From Planctomycetota bacterium (GTDB taxonomy: Bacteria > Planctomycetota > J058), in contig RFHU01000405.1 in NCBI GenBank assembly GCA_003695705.1, positions 1-64,000 on the forward strand: 64,000 nt of DNA, in the 5' to 3' direction. Positions 1 to 10,371 of this stretch are shown here, piece after piece. The first letter of the stretch is position 1. The number at the start of each line of letters is the position of its first letter. The position numbers and the translations under genes were made by a program. The notes beneath the pieces were generated by a model, which was not told where the DNA came from, did no database searches, and was given only the letters and a program-made list of their open reading frames with translations.

Positions 1-2
1 CC

Positions 3-1034
3 ATGAAGCCGACCCTGAAACCCGCGGCCGACGACAGGGAGCCCGAGACGGAGGCGTCCGACGCCGTGGCCGGGCGCGATCTCGAGGCCGCCCGGCGCGT
101 GCTGCGCCAGGAAATCGACGGTCTGGCCGCCCTGGGGGCATCGCTGGATCATACCTTCGGCCGCGCTCTCAACCTGCTCGACGGCATCTCGGGGCGGATC
201 ACCGTCACCGGCATGGGCAAATCCGGGCATGTCGCCCGCAAGATCGCAGCCACGCTGGCCTCCACCGGCGCGCCGGCGCAGTTCGTTCATCCCGGCGAGG
301 CCAGCCACGGCGATCTCGGCATGATCGCCCCGGGCGATGCGGTGGTCGCCCTGTCCAACTCCGGCGAAACGCCGGAACTCAGCGACATCATCACCTATAC
401 CCGTCGCTTCGCCATTCCTCTGGTGGCCATCACCGGCGGCGCCGACAGCGCCCTGGCACAGGCCGCAGACGTGGCCCTGATCCTGCCCAAGGCGCCCGAG
501 GCCTGCCCCATGGGCCTGGCGCCGACCACCTCGACCACCATGATGCTGGCGCTTGGCGATGCCGTCGCAATCGCCCTTCTCGAGCGCAAGGGCTTTACGG
601 CCCAGGACTTTCAGCGCCTGCACCCGGGCGGCGCCCTGGGCCGCCGGCTGCTGCACGTGGCCGACATCATGCACGGCGCGGACGAATTGCCGCTGTGCCG
701 GCCCGACACTCTGATGGCCGAGGCCATTCTGACCATGACCGAACGGCGCTTCGGCTGCGTCGGCGTCATCGACGGCGACGGCGCCTTGATCGGAATCATC
801 ACCGACGGCGATCTGCGACGGAACATGACGCCGCGCCTGCTCGACCTTGCGGCCCGCGAAGTCATGACCAGGCAGCCGCGGACGATTTCCCCCCAGGCAC
901 TGGCCGCCGAGGCGCTGGGGATCATGAACGGCCTTCACAACGAACGGCGCATTACCAGCCTGTTCGTCGTCGACGGCGCACGCCCCGTGGGTATCGTGCA
1001 TATCCACGATTGCCTGCGCGCCGGCGTGGCATAA
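3..1034 (+). CDS. kdsD: Arabinose-5-phosphate isomerase (KpsF/GutQ family, SIS + two CBS domains)
   Basis: SIS motifs 'GMGKSGHVARKIAATLASTG', 'SNSGETPEL', then CBS repeats; upstream of lptC-lptA-lptB. Confidence 0.93.
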   Translation: MKPTLKPAADDREPETEASDAVAGRDLEAARRVLRQEIDGLAALGASLDHTFGRALNLLDGISGRITVTGMGKSGHVARKIAATLASTGAPAQFVHPGEASHGDLGMIAPGDAVVALSNSGETPELSDIITYTRRFAIPLVAITGGADSALAQAADVALILPKAPEACPMGLAPTTSTTMMLALGDAVAIALLERKGFTAQDFQRLHPGGALGRRLLHVADIMHGADELPLCRPDTLMAEAILTMTERRFGCVGVIDGDGALIGIITDGDLRRNMTPRLLDLAAREVMTRQPRTISPQALAAEALGIMNGLHNERRITSLFVVDGARPVGIVHIHDCLRAGVA

Positions 1035-1048
1035 AGCGCACGCGAACT

Positions 1049-1741
1049 ATGGACCGCGCCATATCCGCCCCCCGGACGATCGCCCCCGAACTGCCCCCGA
1101 CGCCGGCGCCGGCACCGCGTCAGCCGCCGCGGCTGTCGCTGCGCAATCGCTACAGCCTGTTCGTCACGACCATGAAGGTGATCCTGCCGGCAACCGCGGC
1201 GGCCCTCATTCTTCTAGTCGTGGCGTGGCCGCACCTGACGGCCCAGCGCGAAGGGTTCCGCATCGACGTTGCCGATCTCGGCCTCGAACAGGCCAAGACC
1301 CTGAGCATGGTCAACGCCCGTTTCGACGGCATCGACGAGCGCAACCGGCCCTATACCATCACCGCCGACGTCGCGACCCAGTCCAGCAGCAACGAAAACC
1401 TGATCACGCTCGAAGCGCCCAAAGCGGACATCACCCTGGAAGACGGCGCGTGGCTGGCGCTGTCGGCGCGCGAAGGACGTTATGACCGGGGTCGCAACCG
1501 CCTGGAGCTGTCCGGCGAGGTCAGCCTGTTTCACGACAAGGGGTTCGAGATCCGCACCGAATCGGCCCGCATCGATCTAGCCCGCGGCACCGCCGAGGGA
1601 AGCGAGCCGGTCACCGGACACGGCGCGGCCGGATCGCTGGTTGGCAAGGGATTTCGCATTCTCGACCGCGGCCGCCGGATCATCGTTCTCGGCAAAAGCC
1701 GGCTGATTCTACTGCCCGGCGCCCAGGAAGCCGTGCGATGA
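1049..1741 (+). CDS. lptC: LPS export ABC transporter periplasmic protein LptC
   Basis: ATG at 1049 in frame of ORF 695..1741; single N-terminal TM then beta-rich LptC-like sequence; between kdsD and lptA. Confidence 0.85.
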   Translation: MDRAISAPRTIAPELPPTPAPAPRQPPRLSLRNRYSLFVTTMKVILPATAAALILLVVAWPHLTAQREGFRIDVADLGLEQAKTLSMVNARFDGIDERNRPYTITADVATQSSSNENLITLEAPKADITLEDGAWLALSAREGRYDRGRNRLELSGEVSLFHDKGFEIRTESARIDLARGTAEGSEPVTGHGAAGSLVGKGFRILDRGRRIIVLGKSRLILLPGAQEAVR

Positions 1742-2643
1742 CCGCCCGGTCCGCGATTCTGGCGGGGGCCGTTGTCCTGACGCTTGCGGGCGGCGGCGTA
1801 TTCGTGCCGCTGACGGCCGTGCCGGCGATGGCGCAAGGAATCCAGGGCCTGCGCGGCGGCGATGCGCCGCTGGAGATCAACGCCGAAGACGGTATCGAGT
1901 GGCGCCGCGACGAACAGCTCTACATCGCCCGCGGCAACGCGGTGGCGACGCGTAACGACGTCTCCGTCTACGCCGACGTCATGACCGCGCACTACCGGCG
2001 CACCGAAACCGGCACCACCGACATCGACCGCATCGACGTCGTCGGCAACGTGCGCATCACCACGCCGACGGAAACCGTCTACGGCGATCGCGGCGCCTAC
2101 GACGTGCGCAACGGGATCGTCGTCCTGGTCGGCAAGGACCTGCGCCTGGAAGGCAAGGAAATCGTCATTACCGCCCGCGACAGCCTGGAATACTGGGAAA
2201 CCAAGCGCCTGGCGGTGGCACGCGGAAACGCCGTCGCGGTACGCGCGGACAAGCGCATCGCCGCCGACGTTCTCAGCGCCCAGTTCGCCCCCGACACGGA
2301 CGCGGATGCGGGGTCCGGCACCGGAAGCGGCGGATCGGACGGCACCCGGCTGAAAGTGTCGCAGATCGAAGCGTTCGGCAACGTGCGCATCTCCACGCCG
2401 AGGGAGTTCGCACGCGGGGAACACGGTGTATACTATGTCGAGCGCGAGTTTGCGACGCTCGACGGAGCCGTGCGCATCACCCGGGAGGAGAACCAGTTGA
2501 ACGGCGAATATGCCGAGATCGACCTGAAATCGGGCGTCAGCCGCCTGCTGCCCGCCCCCCCCGGTACCGCCGCCGCAACGGCCAAGCGGGTGCGCGGCCT
2601 TCTGGTGCCCAAACGCAAACCGAAGACCGGCGGCGGCTCGTGA
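1738..2643 (+). CDS. lptA: LptA/OstA-like LPS transport periplasmic protein
   Basis: Signal peptide; OstA-like repeats ('PLEINAEDGIEWRRDEQLYIARGNAVA', 'VVGNVRITTPTETVYGDRGAYDV'); 4-bp overlap with lptC. Confidence 0.88.
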   Translation: MTARSAILAGAVVLTLAGGGVFVPLTAVPAMAQGIQGLRGGDAPLEINAEDGIEWRRDEQLYIARGNAVATRNDVSVYADVMTAHYRRTETGTTDIDRIDVVGNVRITTPTETVYGDRGAYDVRNGIVVLVGKDLRLEGKEIVITARDSLEYWETKRLAVARGNAVAVRADKRIAADVLSAQFAPDTDADAGSGTGSGGSDGTRLKVSQIEAFGNVRISTPREFARGEHGVYYVEREFATLDGAVRITREENQLNGEYAEIDLKSGVSRLLPAPPGTAAATAKRVRGLLVPKRKPKTGGGS

Positions 2644-3470
2644 GCGCGGCGCGGCACAAAGGCCCGGGATCGCCGGCCTCCACCCCGCTCAGGGATCGCC
2701 GTGTCCCCGGCGCACCGGCAGAACGCGGCATGCGCCTGATCGCCGAAAACGACGGCTTGTCGGCGGTCAACATCGGCAAGTCGTTCAAGAAGCGGCCGGT
2801 CCTGCGCGGCATCAATCTGACCGTCCAGCGCGGCGAAGCGGTCGGCCTGCTGGGCCCGAACGGGGCCGGCAAGACGACCTGCTTCTACATCATCACCGGC
2901 CTGATCCGTCCCGACTACGGCTGGGTCACCCTCGACGGGCACGACATCACCGACATGCCGATGTACCGCCGCGCCCGCCTGGGCATCGGATACCTGCCGC
3001 AGGAGGCGAGCATCTTCCGCGGCCTCAGCGTAGAGCAGAACATCCGCGGCGTGCTCGAAGTCGTGGAGCCGGTCCGCGAACGGCGCGAAGCCATGCTCGA
3101 TGATCTTCTGGCCGAGTTTTCCATCACCCATCTGCGGCGCACCCCAGCGCTGGCCCTGTCCGGCGGCGAGCGGCGGCGGGTCGAAATCGCCCGGGCGCTG
3201 GCCTCGCAGCCGAATTTCATCCTGCTCGACGAGCCCCTGGCCGGGATCGACCCGATCGCCGTCAGCGACATCCGCGATCTGGTTTCGCACCTCAAGGACC
3301 GCGGGCTCGGGGTTCTGATCACCGACCACAACGTGCGCGAAACCCTGGAGATCGTCGATCGCGCCTACATCATCCATGACGGCGTGGTTCTGATGGAGGG
3401 GGCACCGGCCGAGATCGTGGCCCACGAGGACGTCCGGCGCGTTTACCTGGGCGAAAGATTTAGCCTTTAG
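2640..3470 (+). CDS. lptB: LPS export ABC transporter ATP-binding protein LptB (start may be internal, near 2730)
   Basis: Walker A 'GPNGAGKTTC', signature 'LSGGERRRVEIARAL', Walker B 'FILLDEPLAGID'. Confidence 0.95.
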   Translation: MSAARHKGPGSPASTPLRDRRVPGAPAERGMRLIAENDGLSAVNIGKSFKKRPVLRGINLTVQRGEAVGLLGPNGAGKTTCFYIITGLIRPDYGWVTLDGHDITDMPMYRRARLGIGYLPQEASIFRGLSVEQNIRGVLEVVEPVRERREAMLDDLLAEFSITHLRRTPALALSGGERRRVEIARALASQPNFILLDEPLAGIDPIAVSDIRDLVSHLKDRGLGVLITDHNVRETLEIVDRAYIIHDGVVLMEGAPAEIVAHEDVRRVYLGERFSL

Positions 3471-3481
3471 GGTTTTCAGAC

Positions 3482-5026
3482 ATGGCGGTGTCACATCGGC
3501 TGGACCTGCGCCAGACCCAATCGCTTGTGATGACGCCACAGTTGCAGCAGGCGATCAAGCTGCTGCAACTTTCCAATGCCGAACTTGCCGCGTATCTGAA
3601 TGCCGAGGTCGAGCGCAACCCGCTGCTCGAGCGCATCGAATCCGACACCGACTCCTTTGCATCCGACTCCGGGCCTGAGACCGGCGGCGCGCCCGGCGAC
3701 GCGGGAGGCGAGGCCACCGGGTTCGATCTTCCCCCCGTGCCCGACAGCGCCGATCTGACCGCGGCGGCAACCATGCCGGATGCCGCCGATGCGCCGCTCG
3801 ATACCGATTACGACAACCTCTACGACGACGGCCCCGCCGATACCTGGCCCGACGACGCCTGGACCGGCGGCCCCGGCGGCGGCACGGGTGCGGGACACAC
3901 CGGGGATGAGGGCAGGCAGGGTATCGATCAGCAGGCGGCAGGGCCGATCAGCCTGCGCCAGCACCTTCTGGATCAGGTGCAGATCGACCTCGACGACCCG
4001 GCCGAGCGCCTGATCGCGGTGCACCTGATCGACATGCTCGACGACTGCGGTTACCTGGCCGGCGACCTGGCGGAACTGGCCGCGCAACTCGGCTGTTCGC
4101 CCGAGCACATCGAAGCGACGTTGCGCAAGGTGCAGCGCTTCGACCCGCCGGGCATCTTCGCCCGCTCCCTCAGTGAATGCCTGGCGTTGCAACTGGCCGA
4201 ACGCGACCGTCTCGACCCGGCGATGGCGGCGCTGCTCGACCACCTGCCGCTGGTCGCCGCGCGCGATTATCCGACGCTGTGCAAGGTGTGCGGCGTCGAC
4301 CGTGACGATCTGGCCGACATGTTGAACGAAATCCGCGCCCTCGATCCCAAGCCGGCGCAGACCTTCGACGGACGGGCGGCCGAACCGGTGATCCCCGACA
4401 TTCTGATGCGCGCCGCACCGGACGGCGGCTGGATCATCGAGCTCAACGGCGACACCCTGCCGCGGGTCCTGGTCAATACGCATTACCACGCCCACGTGGC
4501 AGCACGCGTGCGTACCAAGGCCGAACGCGACTATGTCAATCAGCAGTTCCAGTCGGCGAACTGGCTGGTACGTTCGCTGCATCAGCGCGCGACGACCATC
4601 ATCAAGGTCGCGACCGAAATCGTCCGTCAGCAGGACGCCTTCTTCCGCAAGGGAATCCGGCATCTCCGGCCGCTGACGCTGCGCGACATCGCCGAAGCCA
4701 TCGACATGCACGAATCGACGGTGAGCCGGGTGACCACCAACAAATACATGGCCACGCCGCGCGGCATGTTCGAACTGAAGTACTTCTTCACCGCCGCCAT
4801 CGCCGGCGCCGGCGGCGGCGCCCATTCGGCCGAGGCGGTGCGCCACCGCATCAAAGCGCTGATCGAGGCCGAAACCCCGGATGCAGTGCTGTCCGACGAT
4901 GCCCTAGTTGCACGTCTGCGGGCCGAAGGCATCGACATCGCCCGGCGCACCGTCGCCAAATATCGCGAAGCCATGCGCATCCCTTCGTCGGTTCAACGCC
5001 GACGCGACAAGAAACTGCACGCCTGA
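3482..5026 (+). CDS. rpoN: RNA polymerase sigma-54 factor
   Basis: N-terminal 'LRQTQSLVMTPQLQQAIKLLQLSNAEL' and C-terminal RpoN box 'ARRTVAKYREAMRIPSSVQRR'. Confidence 0.97.
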   Translation: MAVSHRLDLRQTQSLVMTPQLQQAIKLLQLSNAELAAYLNAEVERNPLLERIESDTDSFASDSGPETGGAPGDAGGEATGFDLPPVPDSADLTAAATMPDAADAPLDTDYDNLYDDGPADTWPDDAWTGGPGGGTGAGHTGDEGRQGIDQQAAGPISLRQHLLDQVQIDLDDPAERLIAVHLIDMLDDCGYLAGDLAELAAQLGCSPEHIEATLRKVQRFDPPGIFARSLSECLALQLAERDRLDPAMAALLDHLPLVAARDYPTLCKVCGVDRDDLADMLNEIRALDPKPAQTFDGRAAEPVIPDILMRAAPDGGWIIELNGDTLPRVLVNTHYHAHVAARVRTKAERDYVNQQFQSANWLVRSLHQRATTIIKVATEIVRQQDAFFRKGIRHLRPLTLRDIAEAIDMHESTVSRVTTNKYMATPRGMFELKYFFTAAIAGAGGGAHSAEAVRHRIKALIEAETPDAVLSDDALVARLRAEGIDIARRTVAKYREAMRIPSSVQRRRDKKLHA

Positions 5027-5095
5027 GGTGGCCCCGTATCTTTCGTCCGGCATCCGGCACCGGCGGCCTTTGCGCCCGCCCGCACCGGTCCCGGA

Positions 5096-6358
5096 TCAGG
5101 TACGCGCGACATCCGGCGCACGAGCGCCCGCGGCAAGACGGTTCATGGCCGCGTCGAGACGCTCAAGCAGGCCCGTCGACAGCTCGATGTTCCGGGCCGA
5201 TCCGGTGACGGCGGCTTCCGTATTGCTTTTGATGTCGCGGATATCGCCGATGATGTCCGACAGCCGTCCGAGGTGATCCGACAGGGTTTCGACCGTTGCC
5301 CGCCCGCGCGTGACCAACGCCTCGATGTTCTGTCCCGTCGTCTCGACCCGGTCCGCGTATCGACCGACGTTGGTCCGGGCCGTCGACATGGCTTCGCCGA
5401 GGCCGTCGATGCGCTCAACCAGATGATTCGCTCCTTGCGACAGATCGCCTGTCAACTGCGCGATGCGTTCGACGATCTCGCCGGTTTTCTGCGCCAGGGC
5501 TTTGACCTCCGTCGCAACGACCGCAAACCCGCGTCCGGCCTCGCCGGCCGCGGCGGCTTCGATGGTGGCGTTGAGGGCCAGCAGACGCGTCTGCCGGCCA
5601 ACGTCGGCAATATCGTGCGCAAAGGTGCGGATGTCACTTACATTGTGCTGGAACTGTTCCATCATCGCGTGCAGCGCAGCAGTGGTGGCCGCGCCGCGGT
5701 CCATGTCGCCGCGAATCCCGCCGAGTGCGTCGCGCAGTTCGACGATCAGGGTCTGCGCGTGTCCCAGACGCTCTTCGTCCTCGCGCATCTTGCGCTGCAC
5801 CTGTTCGATGTCCTGTGCCAGCGCTTCGGAGCGTTCGATCAGACGGCGGATGAAAAGGGCCCGCTCCTTGGAGGTCCGATTGACGCCCTGGGCATTGGCC
5901 CGGATGGTCTGCCCCCGCGCTTCGGCCTCACCAAGCAGCGCCGCCAGTTCCTCTGTCTGCCGCACGCCCGCGCCTGCGCCCACGCCGGGCGCCGTCCCGC
6001 AAACCGCGACGGCACCGGTGTCGGGAACCGGATCGAGGGCATCGATACCGGGAACATTGAGACCGGGGACATTGAGACCGGGCGCGCCCGCCTCGCCCGC
6101 CCGGATCCGTCGCCAGGCGTTGAGGAACGACGTCACGGTCGAAACCGAACAGGGGACAGCGAACGTCAGGAGAACCTTGGCCCAGTTGAGCGCCGCCGCA
6201 CCGGTAAACACCTCCCATTGATTAATGAGCGTCAGGATTGGCGCCACGATCCCCGCGATGACAAGCGCGGTGCGCACACTGGCGGGCGAAACGGCGCTGC
6301 GCAGGGCGGTGGCCCAGGCCGCCTCGCCGCAGAGGCCCCCGCGGAGGGTGAGAATCAT
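5096..6358 (-). CDS. Methyl-accepting chemotaxis protein with NrtS-like N-terminal membrane region
   Basis: Signalling hairpin '[36 protein letters not shown]'; N-terminus '[24 protein letters not shown]...[25 protein letters not shown]' resembles NrtS. Confidence 0.88.
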   Translation of the reverse strand: MILTLRGGLCGEAAWATALRSAVSPASVRTALVIAGIVAPILTLINQWEVFTGAAALNWAKVLLTFAVPCSVSTVTSFLNAWRRIRAGEAGAPGLNVPGLNVPGIDALDPVPDTGAVAVCGTAPGVGAGAGVRQTEELAALLGEAEARGQTIRANAQGVNRTSKERALFIRRLIERSEALAQDIEQVQRKMREDEERLGHAQTLIVELRDALGGIRGDMDRGAATTAALHAMMEQFQHNVSDIRTFAHDIADVGRQTRLLALNATIEAAAAGEAGRGFAVVATEVKALAQKTGEIVERIAQLTGDLSQGANHLVERIDGLGEAMSTARTNVGRYADRVETTGQNIEALVTRGRATVETLSDHLGRLSDIIGDIRDIKSNTEAAVTGSARNIELSTGLLERLDAAMNRLAAGARAPDVART

Positions 6359-6864
6359 GTCCGCACTCCGTCACTTGTATGAATTTCGGCTCCCGATCGA
6401 CAGGAAAAATACTCAATAAGCACCATGCGTCCGCATGCTGTCGTATGTAATATGGCAGAAAAACTAAGCAGAAATTAATGCTTCATTTGACCGCGAAAAC
6501 ACTTATCCCATCCCGGATTCACGACTTTTTCGATCATATCTGCACAAATGGGATGAGAGGTCCTGGGAACTGCTGCGCTTCTTTTCGAAAGCAGCCTTCC
6601 CCGGACGGCTGAAAAATCCGGGCGACGGACGGGCGATGAAGTGGACTGGAAATACCCGGCTCCAGGCCTCATATGAAGAGGCTGCGGGCCGCAGGAACCG
6701 CGGATGCGGGCGGGGTATCGCATCCCGGGTGCGCGGGACACGGAGGGGTGTTTGTGTTGACTCGATCTGGGCCCGTCCCTAAGGTGCGCGCCGTCAATGA
6801 ACCGGCCCGCGAAGCCGGAACAGCCCGGAGGATTTCCGGCACAATCCTGGATCTAAGCACGAAC

Positions 6865-7473
6865 ATGCAACTGACCGTCAAGGGCAAGCAGCTCGACGTC
6901 GGGGACGCCTTGCGAACCCATGTCCGAGACGCCCTGTCGCACATTCTCGACAAATATTTCGGCTCCGCGATCGAAGCCACCGTCACCTTGTCGCGCGAAA
7001 AGCATCGCTACCGCACGGTGGTCGTCGCTCATGTCGGGCGCGGCATCCAACTGCACGCGCAAGGCGAGGCCGACTCCCCTTACCAGGCCTTCGATACCGC
7101 CGCCGACCATCTGGCCAAGCGGCTGCGGCGCTACAAACGGCGCCTGCGCGACCACCACAAGGAAGCCGCCGGTGCGGCCGAGGCGATGATCGCGCGGCAG
7201 TACATTCTGGCCGAACACGACGAGGCCGAACCAGCCGATGATGGTGGCGCCGATACCGATACCCGGGTGCCCGTGGTCGTCGCTGAAATGACGACGGAAA
7301 TCCCGTGGCTGAGCGTATCCGAGGCGGTCATGCGCATGGATCTGGCCGATCAGCCGGTGCTGCTGTTTCGCAACAGCGCCCACAACGGCCTCAACCTGGT
7401 GTATCGTCGTCCCGACGGCCACATCGGCTGGATTGATCCGCGCGGCAACCGCGACGATCAGCCGAAACCATAA
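6865..7473 (+). CDS. hpf: Ribosome hibernation promoting factor, long form
   Basis: 'MQLTVKGKQLDVGDALRTHVRDALSHILDKYF' plus C-terminal dimerisation-type domain; upstream of ptsN. Confidence 0.92.
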   Translation: MQLTVKGKQLDVGDALRTHVRDALSHILDKYFGSAIEATVTLSREKHRYRTVVVAHVGRGIQLHAQGEADSPYQAFDTAADHLAKRLRRYKRRLRDHHKEAAGAAEAMIARQYILAEHDEAEPADDGGADTDTRVPVVVAEMTTEIPWLSVSEAVMRMDLADQPVLLFRNSAHNGLNLVYRRPDGHIGWIDPRGNRDDQPKP

Positions 7474-7482
7474 AGGTTCGTC

Positions 7483-7947
7483 ATGGAACTTGCCGATCTC
7501 ATCGCCCCCGAGGCGATCGTTCCCCGGCTCAAGGTGTCCAGCAAGAAGCAGGCTCTTCAGGAGCTCGCCAAGCGCGCCGCACACCTGACCGGGTTGCCCG
7601 AACGCACCATCTTCGAGGTTCTGAGCGAACGCGAACGCCTGGGGACGACCGGCGTCGGCCATGGCGTCGCGATCCCGCATGGGAAGCTGCCGCAACTGCA
7701 GCGGCTGCACGCGCTGTTCGCACGTCTGGAAGCGCCGATCGACTTTGATGCCATCGACGAGCAGCCGGTCGATCTGATCTGCGTGCTTCTGGCTCCGGAG
7801 ACTGCCGGCGCCGATCACCTCAAGGCCCTGGCCCGGGTCTCACGCCTGCTGCGCGACCGGGCAATGTGTGAAAAACTGCGCGGTGCCGACAGCGCCGAGG
7901 CCATTCATGCGCTGATCAGCGAATCGGCGAAAAGCCACGCCGCCTGA
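7483..7947 (+). CDS. ptsN: PTS IIA-like nitrogen regulatory protein
   Basis: EIIA-Ntr motif 'RERLGTTGVGHGVAIPHGKLPQL'; directly after hpf. Confidence 0.95.
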   Translation: MELADLIAPEAIVPRLKVSSKKQALQELAKRAAHLTGLPERTIFEVLSERERLGTTGVGHGVAIPHGKLPQLQRLHALFARLEAPIDFDAIDEQPVDLICVLLAPETAGADHLKALARVSRLLRDRAMCEKLRGADSAEAIHALISESAKSHAA

Positions 7948-8079
7948 ACACGTCGCCCGGTTCTGTCTCGCGATTTGTGGATTCGTATCCGCACGCCCGG
8001 CCCGGCGGGCCGTCACCGCGCGGCCGGCCCGGGGGCTGACCGCCCGGATGCACCCGAAGGCGCCTCAGTGGCGGAGGCG

Positions 8080-8131
8080 CCTCAGTGGACGCTGAACGGT
8101 TCGAGCCTCAGTGGACGCTGAACGGTTCGAG
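8080..8131. repeat. Perfect 26-bp tandem duplication (cctcagtggacgctgaacggttcgag x2)
   Basis: Copies at 8080-8105 and 8106-8131; the second covers the DUF1150 C-terminus and stop codon. Confidence 0.95.
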
Positions 8132-8329
8132 ATCGTTCTGGCGGATCATCGCCAGGGCGATGTCGCGGTTCGGCAGGACCGCCAGTTGCGTGCCGTCCGC
8201 GGCGTGGATGGCGAACACGGTCGTTTCGTCCCCATCCTTGATCGGCTTCACGTAGGCGATCTGCTGCAAACCAAGCGCCATCAGATCGCCCGGCGAGATA
8301 ACTTCCAGTACCGTATCGTTCTTCGTCAT
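8108..8329 (-). CDS. DUF1150 family small protein
   Basis: 'MTKNDTVLEVISPGDLMALGLQQIAYVKPIK...VFAIHAADGTQLAVLPNRDIALAMIRQNDLEPFSVH'; next to Hsp20, as often seen in alphaproteobacteria. Confidence 0.85.
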   Translation of the reverse strand: MTKNDTVLEVISPGDLMALGLQQIAYVKPIKDGDETTVFAIHAADGTQLAVLPNRDIALAMIRQNDLEPFSVH

Positions 8330-8439
8330 ACTTTTCTCTCTTTCCCTTCCTCTTCCGAGTCTCTTCCCCATTTTTCTTCCTCGACCTGGCTTGCACGTCC
8401 GGACCGGGTCATGCCCGCCCCGCCGTCACCGTCCGGGGC

Positions 8440-8940
8440 TCAGCCGTCCCGGGTGCCCGAGGCGCCTTTCAAGGCGCCTTTCGAGGCGGTTTTCGGGGCG
8501 GCTTTCGGGGTGCTCCCCGAGGCGCCCGTCGTGATGGTCACGCTGCGCACCTGCGGCTGGGTGATCGGCCGCTCCAGGTCAATGTGCAACAGACCGTTCT
8601 CCAGGCGCGCGCCGGCAACCTCGATCCCATCGGCGAGGACGAAACTGCGCTGGAACTGCCGCGCGGCGATGCCGCGGTGCAGATAGACCACGTCCTTGTC
8701 CTCGCTCTGACGGCCGCGGATCACCAACTGGTTGTCCTGGACCTGGATGTCCAGATCTTCGGGTGCAAACCCGGCAACCGCCAAGGTGATGCGCAGATGC
8801 GTCGGGTCGATCTGCTCCACGTTGTAGGGCGGGTATCCGTCCGCCGAGGCCTTCGAGACGCGTTCCAGCGCTTCCTCGAATTGCTCGAAGCCAAGCAGAA
8901 GCGGACTATTGAACAGGGATAGACGAGACATCGGCAGCAA
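8440..8940 (-). CDS. Small heat shock protein, Hsp20/IbpA family
   Basis: Alpha-crystallin core 'YPPYNVEQIDPTHLRITLAVAGFAPEDLDIQVQDNQLVIRG' and 'ARLENGLLHIDLERP'. Confidence 0.95.
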   Translation of the reverse strand: MLPMSRLSLFNSPLLLGFEQFEEALERVSKASADGYPPYNVEQIDPTHLRITLAVAGFAPEDLDIQVQDNQLVIRGRQSEDKDVVYLHRGIAARQFQRSFVLADGIEVAGARLENGLLHIDLERPITQPQVRSVTITTGASGSTPKAAPKTASKGALKGASGTRDG

Positions 8941-9215
8941 CCTCCTCCTGACATGAGCAAGGGCTGTTCAGGTTGGTATTCGAGCCCGCGGACCCGTCAT
9001 CCGGCATCCGAGAACCCTGGCGACCCGCGAACCGGCGCCGCCTGAGCATAATTTGGGGCCGTGCAACTGTAAAAACAAGGGGACCGGACGGGCGGAGCCC
9101 GCGGGCCGGGGACGAGATCTTCCGGGGCCCCCGACTGGTCGCATCCGCGCGACCCACGGCCGGAACCTCCGAAGATTCCAGGCTCCCGGAGTTCAGCCGG
9201 AAACAAAACCGAAAC

Positions 9216-9247
9216 AAAAAAAGACGGGAGCCTGCGGCCCCCGTCTT
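9216..9247 (-). terminator. Rho-independent terminator downstream of the H1-like gene
   Basis: On the minus strand: AAGACGGGGGCCGCAGGCTCCCGTCTTTTTTT (GACGGG/CCCGTC stem plus T tract). Confidence 0.8.
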
Positions 9248-9285
9248 CTTCGGTACGGGAAAAGTAAACCCGGATGGTGCGCAGA

Positions 9286-9822
9286 TTACATGCTGGCCGC
9301 GGCTCCGTTGCGCCATGCCACGACGCCGCTGCGACGGGCCTTGACGGTGGCGACCCGGCGCTTGGGTGCCGCGCGCTTCTTGGCGACCGTGCGCCGCTTG
9401 GCGACCTTGCGCTTCGGGGCCGCGCGCTTCTTGGCGACCTTGCGCTTCGGACCCGTGCGCTTCTTGGCAGCCTTGCGCTTCGGAGCCGCGCGCTTCTTCG
9501 ACGCCACCCGACGCTTGGCGGTGGTGCGGCGCTTCGTCGTCGCCCGACGCTTCTTGGCGACGGTTGCCTTGCGAGCCTTCTTCGCCGCCAGCTTCTTGGC
9601 TTTCAGGGCCTTCATCTTGGCTTTCTGAAGGGCCTTCTTCTTGGCCGCGAGCTTCTTCATCGCAGCCTTCTTCGCCGCCATCTGCTTCTTCACCAGGCGG
9701 CGCGCCGCGGTGATCTTCTTCTCGGCGCTCTTGACGGCCTTCTCGGCCGTCTTGACCTCACGGGTCAGCATGGCGGGAGTCTTGGGTTTTGAAGACTTCC
9801 GCTTCGTCTTGGTGGTGGCCAT
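9286..9822 (-). CDS. Histone H1-like Lys/Ala/Arg-rich nucleoid protein
   Basis: 178 aa of repetitive basic sequence, e.g. 'KKRAAPKRKAAKKRTGPKRKVAKKRAAPKRKVAKRR'. Confidence 0.85.
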   Translation of the reverse strand: MATTKTKRKSSKPKTPAMLTREVKTAEKAVKSAEKKITAARRLVKKQMAAKKAAMKKLAAKKKALQKAKMKALKAKKLAAKKARKATVAKKRRATTKRRTTAKRRVASKKRAAPKRKAAKKRTGPKRKVAKKRAAPKRKVAKRRTVAKKRAAPKRRVATVKARRSGVVAWRNGAAASM

Positions 9823-10371
9823 TATCCAATCCTCACAAGTCCTGAAGAAAGAGCGACGGCATGGAACCGCCGGTACCCCGTTTACCGGGACATATTTAAG
9901 AAAAGGTTACTGAAATTCTCTCCTTTCAAATGGTATCGGCATACGACTCTCGTAATTGCAACTATGCGCGGGAGTGACTCACCGCATTGACTGAGCCCCT
10001 GTTCAATAACGCCGCTTTCCAATTACCCGGACCACGGCACCCGAGAGGGAAGAGATCACTCTTTTGATTGTCCGCCACCGCCCAAAAAACTGGAGCGGCG
10101 CGACGAAAGCCCCGACGTCATCTTGGAAGCAAGGGACCAATACGCGGTCTCGATGACAGCAATTCTACCTCCATCCGCACCCTGGGGCGGCGGCGTCCCC
10201 GTCCCGACCGGGGCCATTAACCAGTTGAATTAACTTATATTTGTTTTGGACGATCGAAGAAAACGACACCCGTGAGCACGCTCCCGCCCCGGCGCCGGGC
10301 ATCACCGCAGATGCTTTCGGCGCGGCACCTGGCGTGCTACCCCATGGCGGTCATCGTCACCGATCGAGCCC

